From the NCBI GenBank assembly GCA_046086245.1, contig JBJSXB010000253.1, positions 1 through 52,526 of the forward strand: a stretch of DNA of 52,526 nucleotides. The letters run 5' to 3'. The number at the start of each line of letters is the position of its first letter. The first letter of the stretch is position 1. The notes under the pieces are model-generated. The model was not told where the DNA came from. It worked only from the letters and a program-made list of their open reading frames with translations, and did not search any database. Shown here in pieces: positions 42,883-50,305 of the stretch. This DNA is from F1-20-MAGs016 sp046086245. GTDB taxonomy: Bacteria > Planctomycetota > Planctomycetia > Pirellulales > UBA1268. Position numbers and translations under genes: made by a program.

Positions 42883-43983
42883 ATGTTGGCCGCATCCGCC
42901 CCCGTGTCTCCGCCGGTCGCGCCGCTGCGTCTGGGACCGGTCGTCGTCGATCCGCCGGTGCTGCAGGCGCCGATGGCGGGCTACACCAACTACGCGTTCC
43001 GCGAGGTGGTTCGCGGTTTCGGCGGTGCGGGGTTGCTCGCCACCGAAATGATCGCCGCGCGGAGCGCCACCTGGTTGGAGACCCATCGCGGGGAGCATCC
43101 CGACCGGCTGTGGGGAGTGCGCGACGAACCGCGGCCGCTGGCCGTGCAGATGTGGGACAACGACCCCGACAATCTCGCCGCGGTCGGGCGCCGATTGGCG
43201 CGTGACTTCCGCGTCAGCGTCGTCGACCTCAATTTCGGCTGCCCGGTCCGGCAGGTGACCGAGAAAGCCCACAGCGGCTCCTGGCTGCTGCGTGATCCCG
43301 ACCGTGTCGGCGTGATCGTGCGCCGCGTCGTCGAGGCGTGCGACGGTGTGCCCGTGACCGCGAAGATCCGTCTCGGCTGTGCCGACGGGTGTCGGACGGC
43401 GATCGAGGTCGCGCAGCGCGTCGAGGAGGCCGGCGCGGCGGGACTCACCGTCCACGGCCGGGTGGCGTCGCAGTTCTTCACCGGACGCGCCGACTGGGAC
43501 GCGATCGCCGCGGTGAAGCGGAGCGTCACACGGATGCCGGTCATCGGCAACGGCGACATCAGCACCGCCGCCATCGCGGTGGAGCGGCTGCGCCAGGGGG
43601 GGGTCGACGGCGTCATGGTGGCCCGCGAGGCGCTGGCCAGACCGTGGATCTTCGCCCAGATCGCCGCCCTGTTGGCGGGCCGGGAGCCCCCTCCCGACCC
43701 GTCGCTCGCCGAGCAGCGGGAGATCGTGCTCGTCCACTATCGGCTCGTCTGCGCGCGATTTGGTGTCGGGCGGGGAACCCTCCTGATGCGGAAGTTCGCC
43801 TGTTCGTACGCACAGGGCCTGCCGGGCGCCCGCGAATTCCGCGGCCGCGTCTCGCGCGTGTCGACGGCGGAAGAGTTTCTCGACGTGATGGATCGATGGT
43901 TTCCCGGCCGGAGCGCTAACCCGATTGAGGGCAATGTTTTGCGGCCGGATGGGACGATTTTCGACAATTTTTGTTGTCGCTAG
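42883..43983 (+). CDS. tRNA-dihydrouridine synthase (DusB-like), copy 2
   Basis: A 366-residue FMN enzyme of the Dus family. The opening P-V-L-Q-A-P-M-A-G-Y-T-N-Y-A-F-R is the DusB-type motif. The catalytic Cys is in D-L-N-F-G-C-P-V-R-Q-V, the phosphate site in T-V-H-G-R-V, and G-N-G-D-I and W-I-F-A-Q-I follow. The helical tRNA-binding tail has M-R-K-F-A-C-S-Y-A. It is a paralogue of the gene at 35928. Its last codons (F-D-N-F-C-C-R) are unusually A+T-rich because they contain the palindromic operator of the next gene. It stops 24 bases before the SufR-like start. Confidence 0.92.
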   Translation: MLAASAPVSPPVAPLRLGPVVVDPPVLQAPMAGYTNYAFREVVRGFGGAGLLATEMIAARSATWLETHRGEHPDRLWGVRDEPRPLAVQMWDNDPDNLAAVGRRLARDFRVSVVDLNFGCPVRQVTEKAHSGSWLLRDPDRVGVIVRRVVEACDGVPVTAKIRLGCADGCRTAIEVAQRVEEAGAAGLTVHGRVASQFFTGRADWDAIAAVKRSVTRMPVIGNGDISTAAIAVERLRQGGVDGVMVAREALARPWIFAQIAALLAGREPPPDPSLAEQREIVLVHYRLVCARFGVGRGTLLMRKFACSYAQGLPGAREFRGRVSRVSTAEEFLDVMDRWFPGRSANPIEGNVLRPDGTIFDNFCCR

Positions 43984-44001
43984 TCGGCGAGTCTCTACAT
44001 T
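43962..44001 (+). promoter_or_regulatory. Promoter and palindromic operator of the SufR-like gene
   Basis: The palindrome CGACAATTTTTGTTGTCG (43962-43979, arms CGACAA/TTGTCG with 6 nt between) has its right arm as the -35 (TTGTCG, 43974-43979). After a 16-bp spacer comes the -10 TACATT (43996-44001). Protein bound to the palindrome would block RNA polymerase. It is similar to, but not the same as, the CAAC-N6-GTTG site I recall for cyanobacterial SufR. The palindrome lies inside the 3' end of the preceding dus gene. Confidence 0.6.
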
Positions 44002-44006
44002 GCAGC

Positions 44007-44747
44007 ATGATGCCAGCCGACCGATTCACCGCCGACGCTCCGGTTGAACCCTCCGCGGCACGCGAGGCACGCCCCTCCGACCTGCCGCTGCTGGATGTTT
44101 TGCGGCTCGAAGGGCCGCTCGGCGTGGGTGCGATCGCCGCCCGGCTCGCGGTCACCTCCACGGCGGTCAGGCAGCGGCTCGACCGCCTGGTGCGCGACGG
44201 CCTGGTGGTGCGGTCGGGGACGCCGGCACCGCGTGGGGCCGAGCCGGCCGTCCGTCGGGGGCGTGGTCGCCCGGCCTATGTCTTCTCCCTCTCCCACAAG
44301 GGGCAGCGCATCGGGGGGGAGAACTATCGCGATCTGGCGATCGTGCTGTGGCGCGAACTCCGGGGCATCGCCGACGCCGACGTGCGGCGCGGTTTGCTCG
44401 GTCGGATCGGCTCGGCGCTGGCCGATCTCGTCCGTGCGGACGTCGCCGGGTCCACCCCCGCCGCCCGGCTCGAGGGGACGGCCGATTGGCTCCGGCGGCG
44501 CCGCGTGGCGGCCGAGTTCCGTGACGGCGAACTGCCGGTACTCGTCACCCATGGCTGTCCGTATCCCGGTCTGGCCGAATCGGACCGGGGGATCTGCGCC
44601 GCCGAGCGGATGATGATGGAGCACATCGTCGGATCGCCGATTCGCCTTTCCGAATGCCGCCTCGACGGCGGCGACTGCTGCCGCTTCGCGCTCGAGGGGC
44701 CCGCCACGGCGCAGTCCGTCGGCGTCGCCCCGGTCCGTCCGGTCTGA
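44007..44747 (+). CDS. sufR: SufR-like iron-sulfur-sensing repressor
   Basis: A 246-residue regulator. The N-terminal winged helix (about 25-80) has A-A-R-L-A-V-T-S-T-A-V-R-Q-R-L-D-R-L as recognition helix and a R-G-R-G-R-P-A wing. The C-terminal domain carries Cys184, Cys197, Cys217, Cys224 and Cys225; the spacing C-X12-C-X27-C (184-197-225) equals that of the cluster-binding Cys residues of cyanobacterial SufR as I recall them. H-G-C-P-Y-P and G-I-C-A-A-E are the motif cores. It should repress suf genes when its cluster is intact. It precedes nuoB and sufCBD and has a palindrome in its own promoter. The ATG at 44007 (or 44010) was chosen; frames further upstream enter the dus gene. Confidence 0.85.
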   Translation: MMPADRFTADAPVEPSAAREARPSDLPLLDVLRLEGPLGVGAIAARLAVTSTAVRQRLDRLVRDGLVVRSGTPAPRGAEPAVRRGRGRPAYVFSLSHKGQRIGGENYRDLAIVLWRELRGIADADVRRGLLGRIGSALADLVRADVAGSTPAARLEGTADWLRRRRVAAEFRDGELPVLVTHGCPYPGLAESDRGICAAERMMMEHIVGSPIRLSECRLDGGDCCRFALEGPATAQSVGVAPVRPV

Positions 44748-44859
44748 AGGTTCGTCGGTTTCCACCCGCGAAACACACCCACTGCCTGATCGTCCACCGG
44801 CCCGCCTCGTCGTTCCCCGTCGTCCATCGATCCGTCGTCCCGCCGTTTCCGGAGCCGTC

Positions 44860-45495
44860 ATGACCCAGCCGTTCAACGCCACACCATCCGCCGCAGGCCG
44901 TCCGTGGATCGAGGGCCGGTTCGAGGAGAACATGGTGCTCACCACCGTCGAGCAGGCGATCAACTGGGCCCGGCAGTCGAGCATCTGGCCGATGACGTTC
45001 GGCTTGGCGTGCTGCGCCATCGAGATGATGGCGGCGGGTGCCAGCCGCTATGACCTCGATCGATTCGGCGCGGGGGCGTTTCGGGCCACGCCGCGGCAGG
45101 CGGATTTGATGATCGTGGCGGGTACCGTCACCTACAAGATGGCCAGCCGCGTCCGCCGCCTCTACAACCTCATGCCCGATCCGAAGTACGTGATCGCGAT
45201 GGGCGCCTGCACGACCGGCGGCGGTCCGTATTTCAAGTGGGGCTACCATGTCGTCAAGGGCGTCGACCTGGTGGTGCCGGTCGATGTCTACGTCCCCGGC
45301 TGTCCACCGCGGCCGGAGAGCCTCCTCGAGGGGCTGATGCGGATTCAGGACAAGATCCTCGGGCAGCGGATCGCCCGTCGGCCCGAGGGTGGCAAGATGG
45401 ACGACGAACTCCCCGTGCCGCACCACTCGGGCTACGTCACCTCGCCGGTGGGCGACGGCGGTTTGGTGTTCGATCATCAGAAGGTTCAGCCGTGA
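44860..45495 (+). CDS. nuoB: NADH-quinone oxidoreductase subunit B (isolated)
   Basis: NuoB holds cluster N2, the last Fe-S cluster before quinone in respiratory complex I. The 211-residue protein has all four ligands: Cys51 and Cys52 (L-A-C-C-A-I-E-M), Cys117 (G-A-C-T-T-G-G-G-P) and Cys148 (V-P-G-C-P-P-R-P-E). Length is standard, with a slightly long C-terminal tail. GGAG lies five bases before the ATG. It is not followed by nuoC or nuoD here; instead it lies between the SufR-like gene and sufC, 149 bp before the latter. It could be an extra copy, or the sole copy separated from the rest. Confidence 0.95.
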   Translation: MTQPFNATPSAAGRPWIEGRFEENMVLTTVEQAINWARQSSIWPMTFGLACCAIEMMAAGASRYDLDRFGAGAFRATPRQADLMIVAGTVTYKMASRVRRLYNLMPDPKYVIAMGACTTGGGPYFKWGYHVVKGVDLVVPVDVYVPGCPPRPESLLEGLMRIQDKILGQRIARRPEGGKMDDELPVPHHSGYVTSPVGDGGLVFDHQKVQP

Positions 45496-45644
45496 CGGCG
45501 GCGGCAGGCGGCCGGGGGCCGCGACGGGCTTGAGCCTGAGCCGACGATACGGCCGGGTGGCGGGGCGGGTATCCGTCCGTCGGCCCGGTGGGTCGGGCGT
45601 TGCGGAGCGCCGCGAGGCGATCAAGGTTTCCAGGGGAGGTATCG

Positions 45645-46523
45645 ATGGCAGGTTCGACGGGTCGCCCCGCTGATCGGGATCGGCTCCTGGTGCGCTCGCT
45701 TCATGTCGCGGTCGATGGCGTGGAAATCCTCCGCGGAGTCGATCTTGAGATCGGCCGTGGCGAGGTCCACGCCCTGATGGGCCCCAACGGCTCCGGCAAG
45801 AGCACGCTGGGCTACGCGATCATGGGCCATCCGTCCTACGAGATCACTTCCGGCACGATCGAAGTGGTCGACCGCGACGGGCGGCGGCACGACCTGACGT
45901 CGATGGAGCCCGACGAGCGCGCCCGCGCCGGCGTGTTCCTCGCCTTTCAGCGTCCGATGGCGATCCCCGGTGTGCGCGTCGCCGATTTTCTGCGCCACGC
46001 GGTCACCAACGTCCGCAATCCCGACCGCAAGGAAGGGCAGGAATTGATGCCGATGCGCGAGTTCCGCGGCGAACTGAAAGCCAAGATGGCGGAACTGTCG
46101 ATGGACCCCGAGTTCGCCCGCCGCTACGTCAACGACGGCTTTTCAGGGGGCGAAATGAAGCGGGCGGAGATCCTCCAACTGGCGATGCTCCGCCCCCGGT
46201 TCGCGATCCTCGACGAGACCGACAGCGGTCTCGACGCCGATGCCGTGCGGCTCGCCAGCGAGAGCATCGCCCGCATCGGCGGTGCCGAGATGGGCATCCT
46301 GATCATCACCCACCATGAGCAGCTGCTGGAGCACAACGTGCCGTTGCGGACCCACGTGATGCTCGGCGGCCGGATCGTCGAGTCGGGGGGGCCGGAACTG
46401 GCGGCCGAGCTGCACAAACGGGGCTATGAGAGGATCAGAGCCGCCTATCCCGAGGCGGCAGCGGCGGAGCGGGCTCTCGGCGACGGCCGGGCGGCGTCCG
46501 GCACGGCGTCGGTGTCGGCTTGA
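45645..46523 (+). CDS. sufC: Fe-S assembly ATPase SufC
   Basis: SufC is the ABC-type ATPase of the SufBCD scaffold, where clusters are built. The 292-residue protein has Walker A G-P-N-G-S-G-K-S-T (46-54), the family Q-loop (F-L-A-F-Q-R-P-M-A-I-P-G-V), the signature F-S-G-G-E-M-K-R-A-E, and Walker B A-I-L-D-E-T-D-S-G-L-D, all SufC-typical. AGGGGAGGT at 45632-45640 fixes the ATG at 45645. The C-terminal 30-40 residues (Ala/Gly/Ser-rich) are an extension beyond the usual end near 250. sufB follows after 86 bp. Confidence 0.97.
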   Translation: MAGSTGRPADRDRLLVRSLHVAVDGVEILRGVDLEIGRGEVHALMGPNGSGKSTLGYAIMGHPSYEITSGTIEVVDRDGRRHDLTSMEPDERARAGVFLAFQRPMAIPGVRVADFLRHAVTNVRNPDRKEGQELMPMREFRGELKAKMAELSMDPEFARRYVNDGFSGGEMKRAEILQLAMLRPRFAILDETDSGLDADAVRLASESIARIGGAEMGILIITHHEQLLEHNVPLRTHVMLGGRIVESGGPELAAELHKRGYERIRAAYPEAAAAERALGDGRAASGTASVSA

Positions 46524-46609
46524 TGGTCGGCGTTGCGGTGATCGACGGGCGGCGGTGAACCTTGATCGATACGGGATGGACGGCGACCACGACCGGGAGA
46601 CAGACGACC

Positions 46610-48022
46610 ATGGGATCGGCCACCGACGAATCGGCGACGCTCGCGATCGGCGAGATCAACAAGTACGACTTCCGCACCGACGCACCTGCCGTGTTCAAGG
46701 CCCGGCGGGGGCTCGACGCCCAGATCGTCACGCAGATCTCGGAGATGAAGCGTGAACCGGCGTGGATGCGCGACTTCCGGCTCGCGGCGCTCGACATCTT
46801 CAACGCCAAGCCGATGCCCTCGTGGGGAGGGCGGATCGGCGTCGATTTCCAGGACATCTTCTACTACCTGAAGCCTGCCGAGCAGCAGGGGAAGACCTGG
46901 GAGGAGGTGCCCGACGCGATCAAACGGACGTTCGACAGGCTCGGCATTCCCGAGGCGGAGCGGAAGTTCCTCGCCGGCGTGAAGGCGCAGTTCGAGAGCG
47001 AGGTGGTGTACGGATCGCTGCAGGAGGATCTGGCGAAGAAGGGGGTGATCTTCACCGACACCGACACGGCGGTCCGCGAACACCCCGACCTGTTGCGCCG
47101 TTACTTCGGCACGATCATCCCCCCCACCGACAACAAGTTCGCCGCCCTCAATTCGGCCGTCTGGTCGGGAGGCTCGTTCATCTACGTACCCAAGGGGGTG
47201 ACGATCGAGTTTCCGCTGCAAGCCTACTTTCGCATCAACGCCGAGAGCATGGGGCAGTTCGAGCGGACACTGATCATCGTCGACGAAGGGGCGCACGTGC
47301 ACTACGTCGAGGGATGCACGGCGCCGATGTACTCCACGGAGAGCCTCCACTCGGCGGTCGTCGAGATCGTGGTCAAGAAGCACGGCCGCTGCCGTTACAC
47401 GACGATCCAGAATTGGGCGAACAACATCTACAACCTCGTCACCAAGCGGGCGATGGCCTACGAGGGGGCGTTGATGGAATGGATCGACGGCAATCTCGGC
47501 AGCCAGCTGACGATGAAGTACCCCGCGGTCTACATGATGGAGCCCGGTGCCCGCGGCGAGATCCTCTCGATCGCCTTCGCGTCGGCTGGGCAGCACCAGG
47601 ACGCCGGGGCGAAGCTCGTCCACGCCGCTCCGCACACCAGCGGGCGAATCGTATCGAAGAGCATCTCCAAGAACGGCGGCCGCGCGAGTTACCGTGGCTT
47701 GGTGCGTATCGAACCCGGCGCGAAGAAGAGCCGTTCGAGCGTCGTCTGTGACGCCCTCATCCTCGACGACAAAAGCCGCAGCGACACCTATCCCTACATC
47801 GAGGTGGAGGAGCAGGACGTGTCGATCGGCCACGAGGCGAGCGTCTCGAAAATCGGCGAAGAGCAGCTTTTCTATCTCACCAGCCGCGGGCTCAGCGAGG
47901 CGGAGGCGAGCACGATGATCGTCGGCGGGTTCATCGAGCCGCTCGTCAAGGAGCTGCCGATGGAATACGCCGTCGAAATGAACAAGCTCATTCAACTGCA
48001 GATGGAAGGCTCGGTGGGGTGA
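46610..48022 (+). CDS. sufB: Fe-S assembly scaffold SufB
   Basis: SufB forms with SufC and SufD the scaffold on which Fe-S clusters assemble. The 470-residue protein starts near I-N-K-Y-D-F-R-T and has the conserved core S-G-G-S-F-I-Y-V-P-K-G-V, Y-V-E-G-C-T-A-P-M-Y, C-R-Y-T-T-I-Q-N-W-A-N-N-I-Y-N-L, and the C-terminal R-G-L-S-E-A-E-A. The start at ATG 46610 follows GGGAGA with a nine-base spacer and gives the usual length; a TTG at 46562 is less likely. The next gene, sufD, starts four bases after its stop. Confidence 0.97.
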   Translation: MGSATDESATLAIGEINKYDFRTDAPAVFKARRGLDAQIVTQISEMKREPAWMRDFRLAALDIFNAKPMPSWGGRIGVDFQDIFYYLKPAEQQGKTWEEVPDAIKRTFDRLGIPEAERKFLAGVKAQFESEVVYGSLQEDLAKKGVIFTDTDTAVREHPDLLRRYFGTIIPPTDNKFAALNSAVWSGGSFIYVPKGVTIEFPLQAYFRINAESMGQFERTLIIVDEGAHVHYVEGCTAPMYSTESLHSAVVEIVVKKHGRCRYTTIQNWANNIYNLVTKRAMAYEGALMEWIDGNLGSQLTMKYPAVYMMEPGARGEILSIAFASAGQHQDAGAKLVHAAPHTSGRIVSKSISKNGGRASYRGLVRIEPGAKKSRSSVVCDALILDDKSRSDTYPYIEVEEQDVSIGHEASVSKIGEEQLFYLTSRGLSEAEASTMIVGGFIEPLVKELPMEYAVEMNKLIQLQMEGSVG

Positions 48023-48026
48023 CGCG

Positions 48027-49451
48027 ATGAGCTCGGCACCGGCCAATCCCGTTCCGTCGACCGTGCAGCCGTCCGGTTTCGATCGCGACGCATTCGAGCG
48101 ACTGCGCGTCTCGGAGCCGCTGCCGGAATGGGCGGACGCCCGCCGCCGCGAGGCGTTCACCGCACTGGCCGGCCTCGGCCTTCCCGATCGGCGTGCCGAA
48201 CACTGGATGCGGACCGACCTGCGCTTGTTTCGGCCCGCTGCCTGGAGGCCGTCCCCGCCGGTGGCGGCCGGTGCGGCGGTGCCGGCCGGGCTTCTCGCCG
48301 ATGCCATCGCCGCCGACGCAGCGGATGGCGCGGATGGCGTGGCGGGTGCCGATCTCGGCGGGGAGTCCCACCGTGGTCCGGCCGAGGAACGGCGGCTCGC
48401 CGGCCGCCTCGTGTCGCTCGACGGTCAGCCGATCCGCGCCGAACTCGACCCCGATCTGGTCCGCCGCGGGGTGCGATTCGGATGGGCGACGCAGTTGCTG
48501 CCCGAGGTCGACGCGCATGTCCGCGACCGCTGGTTCCGGGTGATCGATCCCTCCGCCGACTATTTTTCACGGCTTCACGCCGCCTTCCATCGGGCCAGCG
48601 CCCTGCTCTGGGTGCCCGACGGAGTGAGGGTCGCGGCACCGCTTCACGTGCTGGCGACGGTCGGCGCCGGCGGTGTCGATACGTCCCACGTGCTGGTCGT
48701 CCTCGGAGAGGGTGCCGAGGCGACGCTGCTCACGGAGACGGCTGGCGGCGGCCCCGCGGGCACCAGCGGAGGTCTGCACTGCGGCGGCACCGAAATCGTC
48801 GTCGGCCGCGGGGCGTCGCTGCGGATGGTGAATCTGCAGAACTGGAACACCGGGGTCTGGCATTTCGCCCGTCAGCGGGCGATCGTCGAGGAGAGCGGGA
48901 GGCTGCAGTGGACCCTGGGGGCGCTCGGGAGCCGGCTCTCCCAGGTCGCCCAGGACGTCGCACTCGAAGGTCGCCGTGCCGAAGCCCAGGTCAACGGCGT
49001 GATGTTCACCGAGGGGAAGCAGCAGCTGGTCTACAACACGCTCCAGCACCATCGCGCCGCCGCGTGCCGGAGCGACCTGCTCTACAAGGGGGCGCTGCAG
49101 GACCGCTCTCGTCTCGTCTGGCGGGGCATGATCAAGGTCGACAAGGACGCGCAGCGCACCGACGGCTACCAGCGCAACGACACCCTGATGCTCTCGCCGG
49201 AGGCCCGGTCCGACTCGATTCCGGGGCTGGAGATCGAAGCCGACGACGTGCGCTGTACCCACGGCGCGACCAGCGGCAGGGTCGACACCGATCAGATCTT
49301 CTACGCCCAGGCGCGCGGGTTGTCGGCGGACGAAGCGGCCCGCTTGGTGGTGGCGGGGTTCTTCCAGCAGGTGTTCGACAGGATCACGATACCGCCGGTC
49401 CGCGAGGCCCTGGCCGCGGCGATCGGCCGCCGGATCCGCCGCGTGTCCTGA
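48027..49451 (+). CDS. sufD: Fe-S assembly protein SufD
   Basis: SufD is the paralogue of SufB in the SufBC2D complex. The 474-residue protein has the N-terminal R-R-A-E-H-W-M-R-T-D-L-type helical segment, a central beta-helix with V-N-G-V-M-F-T-E-G-K-Q-Q and T-L-Q-H-H-R, and the C-terminal T-H-G-A-T-S-G-R-V-D-T-D-Q-I-F-Y-A-Q-A-R-G-L-S motif shared by SufB and SufD. It is longer than most SufD proteins (about 420-450), with an Ala-rich insertion at about 75-115. The Rieske-SufT fusion follows after 68 bp. Confidence 0.94.
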   Translation: MSSAPANPVPSTVQPSGFDRDAFERLRVSEPLPEWADARRREAFTALAGLGLPDRRAEHWMRTDLRLFRPAAWRPSPPVAAGAAVPAGLLADAIAADAADGADGVAGADLGGESHRGPAEERRLAGRLVSLDGQPIRAELDPDLVRRGVRFGWATQLLPEVDAHVRDRWFRVIDPSADYFSRLHAAFHRASALLWVPDGVRVAAPLHVLATVGAGGVDTSHVLVVLGEGAEATLLTETAGGGPAGTSGGLHCGGTEIVVGRGASLRMVNLQNWNTGVWHFARQRAIVEESGRLQWTLGALGSRLSQVAQDVALEGRRAEAQVNGVMFTEGKQQLVYNTLQHHRAAACRSDLLYKGALQDRSRLVWRGMIKVDKDAQRTDGYQRNDTLMLSPEARSDSIPGLEIEADDVRCTHGATSGRVDTDQIFYAQARGLSADEAARLVVAGFFQQVFDRITIPPVREALAAAIGRRIRRVS

Positions 49452-49519
49452 CCGACCCGCCACCGACCGGGCGGACCCGGCGCGGGGCTGGCGACGAGCC
49501 GACTTCCGAGGAGCGAGCG

Positions 49520-50290
49520 ATGGAGGGTTTCGTCCGCGTGGCCGATGTCGGGACTCTGCCGCCCGGCGGGCGGATGCTCGTCGAGGTGGAGGGCGAGGTC
49601 GTGGCACTGTTCCACGTCGAAGGGGCCTACCATGCGATCGACGACGTGTGCACGCACGACGGTGGCACGCTCGCGGACGGGCCCCTCGCCGGTCACGTCG
49701 TCGCCTGTCCGCGGCACGGCGCCACGTTCGACGTCCGCTCTGGCGCCGCACTGTCGATGCCGGCCGTGCGCCCGACGCGATGCCACGACGTGCGGGTCAT
49801 CGACGGCGGGGTATGGTTGCGGCTCCGCGACGGTACGGCCTCCGCCGCCCCCGCCGCCACGGACACGCCCGCCGCCCTGTCGGACCCCGGCCGGGGCACG
49901 GGCGGGGCTGCCGGCGGCGGCGATCGCCCCCCGTCGAACGATCGCCCCGCCGCGGACGGCATTGCCGACGGCTTGAGCGAGGATGCGGTGCGCGAGATGC
50001 TCCGCGAGGTGAAGGATCCGGAGCTGTTCGTCAACATCGTCGACCTCGGGCTGATCTACGGGGTCACGGTCGGCCCTGCGGCCGACGATCCGTCGGGGCG
50101 TCAGGTGTCGATCGACATGACCATGACCAGCCCCGCGTGTCCGGCCGGTCCCCAGCTGATCGCCGACACGAAGCGGGCGGTCGGCCGCCATGGATCGGTG
50201 CGCGGTGTCGAGGTGCGAATCGTGATGGATCCTCCCTGGACGCCCGACCGCATGACCGATGCCGCACGTGACCAACTCGGCATCTTCTGA
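49520..50290 (+). CDS. Fusion of Rieske ferredoxin and SufT/MIP18 domain
   Basis: A 256-residue two-domain protein. Residues 1-105 form a Rieske-type 2Fe-2S ferredoxin with C44-T-H46 and C63-P-R-H66 as ligands. After a Gly/Pro/Ala-rich linker (about 106-150), residues 152-256 form a MIP18/DUF59 domain (V-K-D-P-E-L-F-V-N-I-V-D-L-G-L-I-Y-G, then M-T-S-P-A-C-P with Cys207), the family of SufT and the Cia2 Fe-S maturation factors. GAGGAGC precedes the ATG. In many genomes the ferredoxin and SufT are separate suf-operon genes; here they are joined. Transfer of electrons or clusters to the scaffold is inferred. Confidence 0.93.
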   Translation: MEGFVRVADVGTLPPGGRMLVEVEGEVVALFHVEGAYHAIDDVCTHDGGTLADGPLAGHVVACPRHGATFDVRSGAALSMPAVRPTRCHDVRVIDGGVWLRLRDGTASAAPAATDTPAALSDPGRGTGGAAGGGDRPPSNDRPAADGIADGLSEDAVREMLREVKDPELFVNIVDLGLIYGVTVGPAADDPSGRQVSIDMTMTSPACPAGPQLIADTKRAVGRHGSVRGVEVRIVMDPPWTPDRMTDAARDQLGIF

Positions 50291-50305
50291 CGCGCAGGCC
50301 ACGCC

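Noticed and set aside
48128..49519. Upstream extension of the Rieske-SufT frame
   Set aside because: It covers sufD in another frame. The Rieske domain begins at 49520 after its own Shine-Dalgarno.
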